Shown here: positions 28,036 to 38,339 of the stretch, in pieces
Layout: every line of letters starts with the position of its first letter
How positions within the stretch are numbered: position 1 is the stretch's first letter
Assembly: GCA_034520625.1 (NCBI GenBank)
Contig: JAXHNI010000012.1
Span: 127,175 to 191,174 of the forward strand
From: JAANXG01 sp034520625
GTDB taxonomy: Bacteria > Pseudomonadota > Gammaproteobacteria > Arenicellales > JAANXG01
DNA length: 64,000 nucleotides
Direction of reading: 5' to 3'
The notes under the pieces: model-generated
Seen by the model: only the letters and a program-made list of their open reading frames with translations
Told to the model about the DNA's origin: nothing
Databases searched by the model: none
Made by a program: the position numbers and the translations under genes

Positions 28036-31000
28036 TCATGAACCAACCCCCGACAGGGGCAGCGCGGACCGTTTCGCCAGCAGCCACCGGAAGTCCTCCG
28101 ATTCCAGCGGCATGCTGTAGTAGTATCCCTGCCCCAGGCGACAGCCCAGGCCCAGCAGCGCGTCGCGCACTTCCCGGGTCTCCACGCCCTCGGCCACGAC
28201 GTCGGCGCCGATAGCACCGGCAACCCCCATGACGGTGGCGACGATGTGGCGGCTGTAGGCATCGTCCAGCACGTTCTGCACGAATCCCCGGTCGATCTTG
28301 ATTTCGTCGAAGGGGTAGCGCTGCAGATACAGCAGCGAGGAATAGCCGGTGCCGAAATCGTCCAGGGACAGGTGCACCCCGAGATCGCGAAGCGCGTTCA
28401 TGTGTGCCAGCAGCTCCTCGGACTGCTGCTCGAACACGCTCTCGGTGATCTCCAGGGAAATGCTCGAAGCCGCCACACCGTGCTCGTGCAGTGCGTCGCG
28501 GACGATCTTTGTGAAATCGCCGATCATGAACTGCACCAGCGACACGTTGATGGCCACGCGCACGACGTGCAGGCCGTCTTTCTGCCAGGCTTTCAGGCAT
28601 CGGCAGGCTTCGTGAACGACCCAGTTCCCGATGGGACCGATGAGCTGGCTCTGCTCTGCATTCCGTATGAAAGTCCCCGGCGTCTGCAAGCCGCGCTCGG
28701 GGTGCCGCCAGCGCAGCAGCGCCTCACAGGAAACCAGGTTGCCGCTGTCCAACTCGACCTTGGGCTGGAAGTGGAGCTCGAACTCGGACCGCTCGAGCGC
28801 CTTGTGCAGCTCCCGGTTGATCCGGATGCGTTCCCGGGCTTCCTCGTCCAGCTTGCTGGTATAGGCCGCCCAGGCGTAGCCGGAAACTTCGTGGCGGGTG
28901 TGGGACAGGGCCAGGGATGCCTCCCGGAGGAGGTCTGTCACATCGCGGCGCCCGTTGCCGAGCACCGTGTATCCGAATCGGGCGCCGGCCTCGATGCTGG
29001 CCTCCTGAAGCGCGAATGGGGTCTCGAACACTTCATACAGCTCGTCGAGCAGTCCGCCGCCCGCGTCGCTCCGCCCGCCGGGAAGAAATACTATGAAGTC
29101 GTCGCCCCCTGCGCGCCCGACGATGGCGCCGCTGCCGGCGCATCGTTCCAGCCGCTGTCCCACCTGCACGAGAAGCTCGTCCCCGGCGGCGAAGCCGTGG
29201 GCCTCGTTGATATCATGCAGCCCCCGGACATTGAGCGCCACGACGACTTCCTCCGCATTCCACCCCATACTTTCGATGCGTTCGGCGACGAGCTGTGTGA
29301 ATCCGTTGCGTGACGGCAGTCCGGTCAAGTGATCCTGGTAGGCGAGCCTGCTGAGCTCCTGCTCGGCGAGCTTTCGCTCGGTGATGTCCACGTGCATGAC
29401 CACGGCGCCGTGCGATGAGTCGCCGCCCTCCCGAAACGCGAGCCGATTGGCCATGACCCGGAACCAGCGCTGCGTAGCCGGAGAATGGCAGGGATACTCC
29501 AGTGAGAACGATTCGCGGACGCCGGACAGGACTTTGCGCAGCCCGTCGGCGGCTTCCTGGGCGCCTTCCGCACAGTCGCCGGTGGCACCGTCACAGATCG
29601 CGATATAGTTCGATCCGATCCCGCACTCGGGATCCGTCAGCGAATTCTCCACGCCGAAATGCCGCCACTGCTCGTTCACGTCGAGAATTCGCCCGTCGCC
29701 GTCGAGCAGCGCGATATGCGCCGGGAGTGAGTTGATCAGCGCCTGGCGCGTCTGCAGCACCTGCTCGAGGTCATCGCGGGAGGCGCGCAGGGTTTCCTCC
29801 TGCTCGCGCAGGCGGTCCATCATTTCGTGCCGCTGGGTGCTGTCCTGGAAATACACCGCCAGGCCGTCGTCGGTCGGGTAGGCGCGGATATCGAACCACT
29901 TGCCCAGCGGATGGTAAAATACCTCCAGTGAAGCGGTCGTCTGCTCGGTGACGACGCGCCGGTACTCCTTCTCGACCTTGCTGCCAACCGCATCCGGGAA
30001 CGCTTCCCAGATACTCCGCCCGATCAACTCCTTCCGGGATCGTTCAATGATCGCTTCGCAGGCGGTATTGACATAACGGAAACGCCATTCGTTGTCGAGT
30101 GTATAAAAGGCGTCGGTGATGCTCTCCAGGATGCTTCGGGTTCGTTCCTCGAGGCGATCCTTCTCCTGCTCAGCAGCCTTTCTCACCGAGACGTCCTGAA
30201 ACGCGCCCTGCACGCGCACGATGTCCCCGCGCCCATTGCGCACGGGCTCTCCCACGATGCGGACCCAGCGGCGCTCACCGTCCGCCGCTGTGATCTCGAA
30301 TTCCTCGTCGTAGGACTGTCCCTTTTCAGCGCAGTCGGCGAACAGCCTTTCGATCCGATCGCGGCATTCCGGTACGTAGAACGCCATCCCTTCGTCCAGG
30401 CTCGGCGAGTAGCCCGCCGGCATGCCGTGGATCTCGGCGACCACGTCCGACCACGATACCCGGCCGGAAGCGAGATCCACCGACCAGCCGCCGATCCGCG
30501 CCGTCAGGCCCGCGATGCTCACCAGTCGGGACTGCTCCTTCAGCTCGTTCTCGATCTGCTTCAGCTCGGTGACGTCGGTGATCACCGCACCGACCTGGTG
30601 CACGGCCCCGTCCGGGGCGTGGATCGGGTAGTACCGGATCAGGAGTTCCCGCATCCCGGCATCGGGGTGGGACCGCCGGGTTTCGAACACCTGTACCTCG
30701 CCTGCCAGGGCCCGGGCCAGGGCGGGTTTGACCTCGCCCTGGAAGTACTCCTCCCCCAGGATGCTCGACAGCTCCTTCCCCTCGATATGCGAGCGGTCCA
30801 CGTCGAACCACCGGGCATAGGCCTGGTTGACCAGAACATACCGGTACTGGGCATCCGCGATGGCGAACGCGTCATCGCTGGCCTCGATCAACTGCCGGTA
30901 CTGGTTCAGGCGTTCCTCGTCCCGTTTCCGATCCGTGATGTCCTGGATAGTCCCGGCGTAGGACTCGACCCGGCCGGACGACTCCCGGGTCTGGGGCTCG

Positions 31001-32061
31001 GCTTTCTGATGAACATGGCGCACTTCACCGTCGGGCCGGACGATCCGGAACTCGAGGTCGTGCCCCGGCCTGCCCTGAAGAATCCCCTTGCGGGCGTCCA
31101 GCAAGCGCTGCCGGTCCTCCGGATGGACGAATTCCAGGAAGGCATCCGGCGTCGGCTCGAGCGAGCCGGGAGACACGCCGACGATCCGGTACGTCTCCTC
31201 GGACCACTCGAGCTTACCTTCGGCGAGCTGCAGCCGCCAGCTCCCGATCCGGGCCATGCGCTGGGAGTCCGCCAGCATGGCCTCCCGGCTGCGAAGCTCG
31301 AGCTGCTGGGTACGCAGTTGTTCGTCCACCGCCTGCCGGTAGTCGATCAGGCGGTTAAACTCGTTCGCCAAGTCCGCAAACTCATCGGATCCGGAGACCT
31401 CCGCACGCGCGGCCAGGTCGCCGCCGCGGATCCGCGCCATCTTTTCGGCGATCTCGCGCGTCGGTCCGCTGATGCGGCGGTAAATCAGTACGAACCCCCC
31501 CATGCACAGGATTCCGAACAACAGGGTCGAGCCGGCGAAGGCGCCGGCGATCCAGTTGGCTTCACGGGCGATCAACTGCTGGCGCTCGCGCAGCGCCACG
31601 TTGAGTACCGTGTCCAGGGCGATGCCGTGGCCGGCCACCTGGTTCATGATGACGCGGCTTCGCGCCCCGAGTCCGAGGGGACCGCCGTCCGCCGCCTCCC
31701 CGGGCGGCGCGGCTGCCAGGGGCGCCTCGCGCGCCTGAGCCACCTCGTCAATGATGAGCGACATGTGCCGGACGGCCTTTGCGGCCTCGGGGTGGTCTCC
31801 CGACAGACGACGGAGTCGGTCCTGGATCGCACGGGCGTCTTCCTGGTATGCCTGCCACAACGACGGGTCGGCGCCGAACAGCAGCAGGTTGTCGCTGGCG
31901 ACCGAGAACTCGTTGATTTCATTCTGCAATGTCAGGAGGTCCGCGACTTCGGCCTGCTTGACGCGCACGTGGTCCAGGCTCTGCAAGGCAACCACCACCA
32001 GGACCAACAGGCCGGCGCCGGCCCCCACAACACCGGCAATGGACAGATTGGCGAGTTTCAT
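28036..32061 (-). CDS. Membrane PAS-GGDEF-EAL cyclic-di-GMP protein
   Basis: This 1341-aa inner-membrane protein has two transmembrane segments (about 7-26 and 171-194) around a periplasmic helical sensor, then HAMP (about 195-245), about five PAS domains (about 270-900), GGDEF (about 905-1065) and EAL (about 1080-1335). The cyclase motif is altered to GGDDF. The phosphodiesterase side keeps EALLRW, INVS, LEITES, DDFGTGYSSL, IKIDRGF and AEGVE, so c-di-GMP hydrolysis to pGpG is the likely activity. It starts 2 bases after the stop of the solute-binding-protein gene, so the two are cotranscribed and probably work as a ligand-sensing pair. Confidence 0.9.
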   Translation of the reverse strand: MKLANLSIAGVVGAGAGLLVLVVVALQSLDHVRVKQAEVADLLTLQNEINEFSVASDNLLLFGADPSLWQAYQEDARAIQDRLRRLSGDHPEAAKAVRHMSLIIDEVAQAREAPLAAAPPGEAADGGPLGLGARSRVIMNQVAGHGIALDTVLNVALRERQQLIAREANWIAGAFAGSTLLFGILCMGGFVLIYRRISGPTREIAEKMARIRGGDLAARAEVSGSDEFADLANEFNRLIDYRQAVDEQLRTQQLELRSREAMLADSQRMARIGSWRLQLAEGKLEWSEETYRIVGVSPGSLEPTPDAFLEFVHPEDRQRLLDARKGILQGRPGHDLEFRIVRPDGEVRHVHQKAEPQTRESSGRVESYAGTIQDITDRKRDEERLNQYRQLIEASDDAFAIADAQYRYVLVNQAYARWFDVDRSHIEGKELSSILGEEYFQGEVKPALARALAGEVQVFETRRSHPDAGMRELLIRYYPIHAPDGAVHQVGAVITDVTELKQIENELKEQSRLVSIAGLTARIGGWSVDLASGRVSWSDVVAEIHGMPAGYSPSLDEGMAFYVPECRDRIERLFADCAEKGQSYDEEFEITAADGERRWVRIVGEPVRNGRGDIVRVQGAFQDVSVRKAAEQEKDRLEERTRSILESITDAFYTLDNEWRFRYVNTACEAIIERSRKELIGRSIWEAFPDAVGSKVEKEYRRVVTEQTTASLEVFYHPLGKWFDIRAYPTDDGLAVYFQDSTQRHEMMDRLREQEETLRASRDDLEQVLQTRQALINSLPAHIALLDGDGRILDVNEQWRHFGVENSLTDPECGIGSNYIAICDGATGDCAEGAQEAADGLRKVLSGVRESFSLEYPCHSPATQRWFRVMANRLAFREGGDSSHGAVVMHVDITERKLAEQELSRLAYQDHLTGLPSRNGFTQLVAERIESMGWNAEEVVVALNVRGLHDINEAHGFAAGDELLVQVGQRLERCAGSGAIVGRAGGDDFIVFLPGGRSDAGGGLLDELYEVFETPFALQEASIEAGARFGYTVLGNGRRDVTDLLREASLALSHTRHEVSGYAWAAYTSKLDEEARERIRINRELHKALERSEFELHFQPKVELDSGNLVSCEALLRWRHPERGLQTPGTFIRNAEQSQLIGPIGNWVVHEACRCLKAWQKDGLHVVRVAINVSLVQFMIGDFTKIVRDALHEHGVAASSISLEITESVFEQQSEELLAHMNALRDLGVHLSLDDFGTGYSSLLYLQRYPFDEIKIDRGFVQNVLDDAYSRHIVATVMGVAGAIGADVVAEGVETREVRDALLGLGCRLGQGYYYSMPLESEDFRWLLAKRSALPLSGVGS

Positions 32062-32063
32062 GA

Positions 32064-33242
32064 CTACTGCCGCCCTTCAATACCGGGCACGCTCACGGCG
32101 GCGGGAGCCACGGCGCTCAGCGGCGCGGGCGCGATCATCTTCAGCACTTCCGTTTCGGTACCCGAAGCGGCATACCCCGCACGCCTCGCCCAGTCCAGTT
32201 GCTGCTGCAGCGTCGCGATCAGGGACCAGTCCAGGCTCAACTCATAAATCAGTGCGTCCCAGATACGGCGCAGGGCGTCCAGGGGAATCCCGTCATGATC
32301 CGCGTACAGGCCCATCGCCGCGGCCGGATCACGGTCGATGAACTCGATCGCCTCCCGGTAGGCGCCCAGGACGGCGCGGACACGTTCCGGCTCACGTTCG
32401 ACAAAGTCGCGCCGGGCCGCCACGACCCATTTCGCGGTGTAGACGTTGCTGCCGGTAAACGAGCGCAGCCGGCCCCCCACGGCATGCCGCAGCCTGGAGG
32501 TCCACGGCTCCCAGATCACCACGGCATCCACGCCGCCGTCGATCAAGGCATCGGACAGCTCGTCGACGGGGAGATCCACCAGTGTTGCCGCGAATGGATC
32601 GAAACGGTGGTAGGCGGCAAACAGCCACCAGACGAACTCGGCGTTGGTTCCCTTCATGAGCCCGACCCGCCTTCCGGGCAGGTCGGCGGGCTCGTCGATA
32701 CCCGATTCCGGCAGCACGACAATCTGATTGAGCTGCGTGGAATGGACCAGGCTCGCCAGTATGACCGGATCGTCGGGCTGGCCGGGATCCGGGTCGGCAA
32801 CGGCGTCCAACACCAGCGGGGTCAACGCCATGAGCGCAATGTCGGTCCGGCCCGCGCGCAGCAGCTCGAGATTGCGCTTTCCGGAGTACTCGTAGGTAAC
32901 CGTGGCGTGCAGGTTCCGGCTCTCGAACAGGCCGCGCCGGTCGGCCACGACCGTCGGCAGATCGCCGAGGTACGTCACGCCGTTGATCCGGGTGGCCGTC
33001 TGCGATTCGGCGGCGGCGCAGCGCATGAACATCGCCAGCGGCACGGCCAACAGGAAGCACACCATCGCCCTGACCGCCGCCGGCGTGCCGCCGGCGGGAC
33101 AGATCGGCCGATGCGGAGATCGCCGTACCGTGCATAGACCGGGGCGGAGGGACCCGGGGCGGAGGAAACCCGAGCCCCGATGAAGGGGATTCATCACGAG
33201 ATCTATGCCACCAATGGTGCCTGTCTTCCTGATTCTTCCCAC
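32064..33242 (-). CDS. NMT1/THI5-like periplasmic solute-binding protein (sensor partner)
   Basis: This 392-aa protein resembles the substrate-binding proteins of nitrate/taurine/thiamine-precursor importers: NGVTYLGDLPTVVADRRGLF, RTDIALMALTPLVLDA, GRRVGLMKGTNAEF and DAVVIWEPW. The signal segment (MVCFLLAVPLAMFMRCAAA) begins about 60 residues into the longest frame. The GTG at 33242 has a strong AAGGGGGG site 6 bases upstream, but shorter starts at 33194 and 33065 fit a normal signal peptide better. No permease or ATPase is nearby. The next gene, 2 bases on, is a membrane PAS-GGDEF-EAL protein, so ligand sensing rather than uptake is likely. Confidence 0.8.
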   Translation of the reverse strand: MGRIRKTGTIGGIDLVMNPLHRGSGFLRPGSLRPGLCTVRRSPHRPICPAGGTPAAVRAMVCFLLAVPLAMFMRCAAAESQTATRINGVTYLGDLPTVVADRRGLFESRNLHATVTYEYSGKRNLELLRAGRTDIALMALTPLVLDAVADPDPGQPDDPVILASLVHSTQLNQIVVLPESGIDEPADLPGRRVGLMKGTNAEFVWWLFAAYHRFDPFAATLVDLPVDELSDALIDGGVDAVVIWEPWTSRLRHAVGGRLRSFTGSNVYTAKWVVAARRDFVEREPERVRAVLGAYREAIEFIDRDPAAAMGLYADHDGIPLDALRRIWDALIYELSLDWSLIATLQQQLDWARRAGYAASGTETEVLKMIAPAPLSAVAPAAVSVPGIEGRQ

Positions 33243-33523
33243 ATCATACCCCCCTTAACTCCGGCGACAACTCGGACACCGGCATACCGGCCAGCCGGCC
33301 CGAATCATTCCGTCCAGTCTTATCTGATCCGCAGGATAGTGAATCGACCGGTCGTTCGGCAGCCACCCTCACCATCGAGTCTAGTCCCTCAACCGGGGTT
33401 TCGCTATGCTGGAGGCCGGGGTTCCGGACGATGCCGGCAGACACGCCCGTGCCGCTGTCGTTCGCGGGAGGGGCCCGAAGCACGAGAAGCCGACACCACC
33501 GCCATGGCAGCTACAATCCCGGA

Positions 33524-34240
33524 ATGAACGCCGTCCCCATAAAAGCCCTGTTTTTTGACGTGTTCGGCACCGTGGTGGACTGGCGCAACACCATCATCAA
33601 GGAAGGCGAAATACTGAACCGCAGCCACGACCTGGACGTCGACTGGGCACGGTTCGCGGACCGGTGGCGCGGCATGTACCAGCCGGCGATGGAGCAAGTC
33701 CGGAACGGCACCCGGCCCTGGACGGTGCTGGATACACTGCACCGGGAGAGCCTGGAGACCCTGATCGACGAGTTCGGGCTTCAGGGCCTGGACAGCCGGG
33801 AACGCGACGAGCTGAACCGGGTCTGGCACCGGCTCGACCCCTGGCCCGATTCGGTAGCGGGGCTCGCCGCGCTCAAGCGTCGGTTCATCGTTGCGCCGCT
33901 GTCCAACGGCAATGTGTCCTTGCTGGTGAACATGGCGAAGTACGCCGGTTTGCCCTGGGATGTCATCCTGGGGGCGGAAGTCGCAGGCCATTACAAACCC
34001 CAGCCCGAAGCATACCTCGCCGCCGCCCGGCTACTGGATCTGCCGCCGGCGCAGTGCATGATGGTTGCGGCGCACAACGATGACCTGGAAGCGGCGTCCG
34101 GGCTTGGCTTCCAGACCGCGTTCGTTGCGCGGCCGCTGGAGCACGGACCGAATCAACAAACCGACCTGGCGCCCACCAGCGAGTGGAACGCATGCGCCAA
34201 CGGCATCGACGAGCTGGCCGGCCTGCTGGGCGGGCAGTAA
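33524..34240 (+). CDS. HAD hydrolase, haloacid-dehalogenase type II
   Basis: This 238-aa protein has the nucleophile D12 in FFDVFGTVVDW, the SNGN motif (about 124-127), K in GHYKPQPEAY and AAHNDDL with the acidic metal ligands. This set is typical of the L-2-haloacid dehalogenase subgroup, which acts on 2-halo acids or related phosphate esters. The ATG at 33524 is the first start in the family position. It stands alone after a 281-bp gap in which I see no gene or clear signal. Confidence 0.85.
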   Translation: MNAVPIKALFFDVFGTVVDWRNTIIKEGEILNRSHDLDVDWARFADRWRGMYQPAMEQVRNGTRPWTVLDTLHRESLETLIDEFGLQGLDSRERDELNRVWHRLDPWPDSVAGLAALKRRFIVAPLSNGNVSLLVNMAKYAGLPWDVILGAEVAGHYKPQPEAYLAAARLLDLPPAQCMMVAAHNDDLEAASGLGFQTAFVARPLEHGPNQQTDLAPTSEWNACANGIDELAGLLGGQ

Positions 34241-34341
34241 CCCGGCGCGGGACGCTTCGGGAGGCTGGATGAACGACACCGGTTGTCGGCGGGTTATAAT
34301 CGCCGCGCAGCGCACCGAAACAAGAAGAAAGGAGCCCCGCC

Positions 34342-35913
34342 ATGTTCGAAGTCGTCTGTATCAGTTTCGCCCTCGTATTCGGACTCGCCGTGCGGCAGAT
34401 CGGCCTGCCCCCCCTGGTCGGATTTCTGGCCGCCGGATTCGCCCTCAACTACTTCGGCGCCGAGCTGGGCATCCCGTCGGATACCGGGTCCATCCTGCAT
34501 CACCTGGCGCACCTCGGTGTGTTGATGCTGCTTTTCACCGTAGGCCTGAAGCTCAAGCTCAAGCAGCTCGTGCAGCCCCATGTCATCGGCGGCGGCCTCG
34601 GTCACCTGGCGACTACCGTTGCGATATTCACGCCCGGCATTCATTTCATCGCCGGCGTCGACTGGAACACGGCGCTGCTGCTCGGCATCGCGCTGGCGTT
34701 CTCCAGCACCGTGCTGGCCGCGAAGATCCTGGAAGCCAAGCGCGAGCTGGGCGCCTTCCACGGCCGGACGGCTATCGGCATCCTGATCATCCAGGACCTG
34801 GTGGCTTTGCTGGTACTGAGCATCTGGGGCGGCCATACGCCGTCGATCTGGGCGCTGCTGGTGTTCGCCCTGCCCCTGCTTCGCCCCGTCCTGCACTGGC
34901 TGCTCAATATCAGCGGGCACGATGAGCTCCTGGTACTGATGGGCATGCTGCTGGCGGTGGTGCTCGGGGGAATGGGCTTCGAGGCGCTGGGCCTCAGCCC
35001 GGAGCTGGGCGCCCTGATAATGGGGGTCCTGCTGTCGAATCATCCGCGCGCCCAGGAGCTGTCGGACTCGCTGTGGAGCCTCAAGGAAATGTTCCTGGTG
35101 GGCTTTTTCCTCCAGATCGGCATGTCCGGCCTGCCGGACATGGGGGCGGTAATATTCGCCCTGGCGTTCGGCCTGCTCCTGCCCCTTAAAGGAATACTCT
35201 TTTTCTTTCTGCTCATCCTGTTTCGCCTGCGGGCGCGCAACGCTTTCCTGGCGGGATTGAGCCTGACGGCATACAGCGAGTTCGGGCTGATCGTCGCCGC
35301 GGTGGTGCTGCCCGAGTGGCTGGTGCCCCTGGCAATCACGGTATCGGTGTCGTTCGTCGTGGCGGCGCCGCTCAACCGTCTCGCCCATCCACTTTATGAG
35401 CGCCTGGAGGACTTTCTCGCCCGTTTCGAAAAGCCGGAGTCGCACCCGGACGAACAGGCGGCAAATCTCGGCGGCGCCCGGGTGCTGATCATCGGCATGG
35501 GGCGCACCGGCACCGCCGCCTACGACTTCCTGCACGACCGGACCGACAAGCTGATCGGCCTGGATGCCGATCCGTACAAAGTCAGGGAGCAGGTGGAAGC
35601 GGGCCGCAACGTTGTCTACACCGACGCCGAGGACGCCAACTTCTGGCACGGCGTGGACATCACCGGCGTGGAAGCGGTTGTGCTGGCGATGGACGATATC
35701 GAGTCCAAGCTCATCTCCGCGCGCAGCCTGCGGGCACTCGGCTTCGAGGGACCGGTTGTCTCCCATGCGCTGTACGAGGACCACGTGGACCGGATCAAGG
35801 CAGCCGGCGCCAACGAAACCTATCTCACCATGTATGAAGCGGGGGTAGGACTCGCTGAGCACACCTGGGAGGCGTTGAGCGTCGAGACACCCGGTGAGAC
35901 CACGGGCGCCTGA
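34342..35913 (+). CDS. Kef-type monovalent cation:proton antiporter with RCK domain
   Basis: This 523-aa membrane protein has about 11-12 hydrophobic segments in residues 1-370 (Na/H exchanger fold). A regulatory nucleotide-binding TrkA-N/RCK domain follows at about 380-520, marked by VLIIGMGRTGTAA. The domain order is that of KefB/KefC-type potassium efflux systems, although the glutathione-sensing residues cannot be judged here. A GAAAGGAG site precedes the ATG by 8 bases. It is monocistronic and shares a bidirectional terminator with the convergent TonB receptor gene. Confidence 0.87.
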   Translation: MFEVVCISFALVFGLAVRQIGLPPLVGFLAAGFALNYFGAELGIPSDTGSILHHLAHLGVLMLLFTVGLKLKLKQLVQPHVIGGGLGHLATTVAIFTPGIHFIAGVDWNTALLLGIALAFSSTVLAAKILEAKRELGAFHGRTAIGILIIQDLVALLVLSIWGGHTPSIWALLVFALPLLRPVLHWLLNISGHDELLVLMGMLLAVVLGGMGFEALGLSPELGALIMGVLLSNHPRAQELSDSLWSLKEMFLVGFFLQIGMSGLPDMGAVIFALAFGLLLPLKGILFFFLLILFRLRARNAFLAGLSLTAYSEFGLIVAAVVLPEWLVPLAITVSVSFVVAAPLNRLAHPLYERLEDFLARFEKPESHPDEQAANLGGARVLIIGMGRTGTAAYDFLHDRTDKLIGLDADPYKVREQVEAGRNVVYTDAEDANFWHGVDITGVEAVVLAMDDIESKLISARSLRALGFEGPVVSHALYEDHVDRIKAAGANETYLTMYEAGVGLAEHTWEALSVETPGETTGA

Positions 35914-35996
35914 CGGAAAAAACTACCAGCAACATTCGCAGTAGGAGTGGTTTCTACGGCGCAGGCTCTTAGCCTTGATATGACAAAACGAAGCCC

Positions 35997-36048
35997 GTGT
36001 GGGTCAGGCTTCAAGCCTGACATGTCAGGCCTGAAGCCTGACCCACAC
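35997..36048. repeat. REP-like family B, full palindrome
   Basis: GTGTGGGTCAGGCTTCAAGC continues into CTGACATGTCAG and its complement, ending at GACCCACAC. It is an almost perfect 52-bp palindrome. Related copies lie at 27978, 38518 and 51828. Confidence 0.85.
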
Positions 36049-36064
36049 CTTGCCCGACAGGGCC

Positions 36065-36100
36065 GGGCCGGCTCGCCTTCCGTGGCAAGCCGGCCCCTTT
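36065..36100. terminator. Bidirectional terminator between antiporter and TonB receptor
   Basis: Arms GGGCCGGCT (36065-36073) and AGCCGGCCC (36088-36096) form a 9-bp stem followed by CTTT on the plus strand, directly before the TonB receptor stop at 36102. The REP palindrome just upstream may add to termination. Confidence 0.65.
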
Positions 36101-36101
36101 C

Positions 36102-38339
36102 TTACATGTCGATCTCGACGCCGACGAACCAGGTGCGGTCACGGCCCGGCCGCGGACCGAGGGGCTGGCGGGAGACGATGTACTCCTCTTCCAGCAGGTT
36201 GTGGACGCCACCAAAGAGCCTGGCGTTGCTGTTGAGATTGTAGTGGGCGCTGACGTCCACCACCGTGTAGCTGTCGGTCTTGCCGAAACGGGCGTCGGGA
36301 TTGCCCTCGCCGTCCACTTCCGCGCTGACGTTGTTTGCGCTGGTGAACGTTGAATCGACGTAGCTGGCGGTCAGGGACGCGCCCCAGCGCTCGAATTCCA
36401 GCGATGTGCCGGCGGTCAACTGATACTCGGGGATGTAGGGCACCTTGTTGCCCTTGCGCCCGAAGCTGAAGATGGAGCCGGCGCTGGCTTCACCGGTGTC
36501 GCTCTGGATCTCGGCGTTGGTGTAGGTGAACGACAGAAAGTAGGGATTGCTGAACGACCAGCCGTTGGCCGCGCCGGCGTCGAACTGCGCCGACACCTCC
36601 ACGCCATGGGCGTCCACTTCCCCGAGGTTCTCGGTTTCCGAGCTACCGGTGGCGCCGAAGTTCGGGGTCACGATCAGATCCTCGAATTGCGTGAGGAATC
36701 CGACGATCTCCGCGGCGGCCGCGCCGTCGCTGCGCGCGTAGCGCGTGCCGAGCTCGAAACCGATGCTGGTTTCCTCCTCGAGATTGTCGCCGATGGCGCC
36801 GCCGGGCCCCGGCGGTGAAAAGCCCATGTGGACCCCGCCGAAGGCCTGCCACTCGTCATTAAGCCGGTAACCGGCGCCGATGCCGCCGCCCCACACGTCC
36901 AGCGACTCACCTCGGCGGGCGCCGGAGCTCCGATCATTGCGGGCGTAGTCGATGGATTCGTAGCGGATGCCCGGCGTGAACCACCAGTCGCCATGCTCGA
37001 TGCGGTCCTGCAGGAACACCGCCACCGCGTCCGCGCTGTCGACGCGGTTCGCCTGGCTGCCGGGGATGCCCCGGCTGACTCCGGTAATGGCGCCGTTCGA
37101 CGCCTGACTGTAGTCGTCCTCTTCCTGAAAACGGTCTTCCTCGTCCTCGTGGTAGCGAACACCGATCGTCAGCTCGTGGCTGGCCGCGCCGGTATCGAAG
37201 TAGGCAGTGCCTTCGGACTGCAGGCCCCAGGAGGAGTACTCGCGGCGGTTGGCGCGGACTTCGAGGGTGCAGGCTTCAGTGCCCCGCAGGCATCCCAGTC
37301 CCGGACCGCCGGCAAGGGCTCCGGAAATGTCGCCGGCGCTGGTGCCATTGAGCTTATACCAGTTGCGGGCGAACTTGTTGTAGTAGGCCGTCGTGACCAG
37401 ATCGAAGCTGTCCGAAGGCGCAACGAAGTGGCGGAGATGAAAGCGGTCGTGCTCGGTGTCGATGTTGTCGAAACGCGACGACGAGTAGCGACGGTACGGA
37501 TCCTGCCTCAGGTCGGAAGTGGTCAATCCGAGGTAGGTTTCGTCCGCTTCCTTGTCCGTATGGCCGTACTTCACCTCGAAGCGCTGGAACGTATCCGTAT
37601 CCGGCTCCCAGGAAACCTTGAGCATCGGCTCGATATTGTGGAATCCCGTCCTGCCCGTGTCATTGAAATCCGGTGCCGAGTCGATCCGCTTGAAGCCGTC
37701 GGTCTCGCGGTAATAGATTTCCGCGAGGTAGCCAACCCGGCCATAATCGGTTTCCACCGTATTGCCATGGTAGGCGTGATTGCGGATCTCGTTGTTCTCG
37801 CCGTACTGGGCGCGGATGAAGGTACGCTCCTGGCCCGGGATCGGCGTGGAGATGTAGTTGATCGCGCCCCCGGTGGTATGGGGGCCGTACCGAATCTGGC
37901 TGGTCCCCTTCAGGACCTCGATGCCGCTCATGCGTCCGGTGGTCGGCGAGTAATAGGCCGAGGGCGCGGCATAAGGCGCGGGCGCCGCCAGGACGCCGTC
38001 CTCCATGAGGGTCACCTTGGCGCTGCGGCTGGTGTCGACGCCGCGCAGGCTGATGTTCGGGAAAATGCCGAAGCCGTCCTCCTCCCGGAGGTACACCCCC
38101 GGCACGCGGCGCAGGACGCGATTGATATCGTCGTAGGACTGCTCGCGCATCTGCTCCGCGGAAATATAGTGGGCGGAACCGGGAATGTCGTAGATGGCGG
38201 CGGGGTCGCCGATCACATTCACCCGGTTCAGCACGGCGGCGGAGTCGTTCCCGGCTTCCTGGGCGGCCGCGGGCGCCGCCAGGCCGAGTGCGAGTCCGGC
38301 AAACAGGCAGGTACGAATCTGGCATGGTCTTCGGGGCAT
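36102..38339 (-). CDS. TonB-dependent outer-membrane receptor (siderophore/iron type)
   Basis: This 745-aa protein starts at the ATG at 38339 after a GAGGAG site. It has a signal peptide cut after LAAPAAA, a TonB box-like RVNVIG, a plug domain (about 45-160: MREQSYDDINRVLRRVPGVY and ISLRGVDTSRSAKVTLMEDG) and a beta barrel to the C-terminus. The plug resembles FecA-type ferric-citrate receptors. It imports a metal chelate through the outer membrane using TonB energy. A Fur-like box about 130 bases upstream supports iron control. An ankyrin gene with a related box lies upstream on the same strand. Confidence 0.87.
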   Translation of the reverse strand: MPRRPCQIRTCLFAGLALGLAAPAAAQEAGNDSAAVLNRVNVIGDPAAIYDIPGSAHYISAEQMREQSYDDINRVLRRVPGVYLREEDGFGIFPNISLRGVDTSRSAKVTLMEDGVLAAPAPYAAPSAYYSPTTGRMSGIEVLKGTSQIRYGPHTTGGAINYISTPIPGQERTFIRAQYGENNEIRNHAYHGNTVETDYGRVGYLAEIYYRETDGFKRIDSAPDFNDTGRTGFHNIEPMLKVSWEPDTDTFQRFEVKYGHTDKEADETYLGLTTSDLRQDPYRRYSSSRFDNIDTEHDRFHLRHFVAPSDSFDLVTTAYYNKFARNWYKLNGTSAGDISGALAGGPGLGCLRGTEACTLEVRANRREYSSWGLQSEGTAYFDTGAASHELTIGVRYHEDEEDRFQEEDDYSQASNGAITGVSRGIPGSQANRVDSADAVAVFLQDRIEHGDWWFTPGIRYESIDYARNDRSSGARRGESLDVWGGGIGAGYRLNDEWQAFGGVHMGFSPPGPGGAIGDNLEEETSIGFELGTRYARSDGAAAAEIVGFLTQFEDLIVTPNFGATGSSETENLGEVDAHGVEVSAQFDAGAANGWSFSNPYFLSFTYTNAEIQSDTGEASAGSIFSFGRKGNKVPYIPEYQLTAGTSLEFERWGASLTASYVDSTFTSANNVSAEVDGEGNPDARFGKTDSYTVVDVSAHYNLNSNARLFGGVHNLLEEEYIVSRQPLGPRPGRDRTWFVGVEIDM

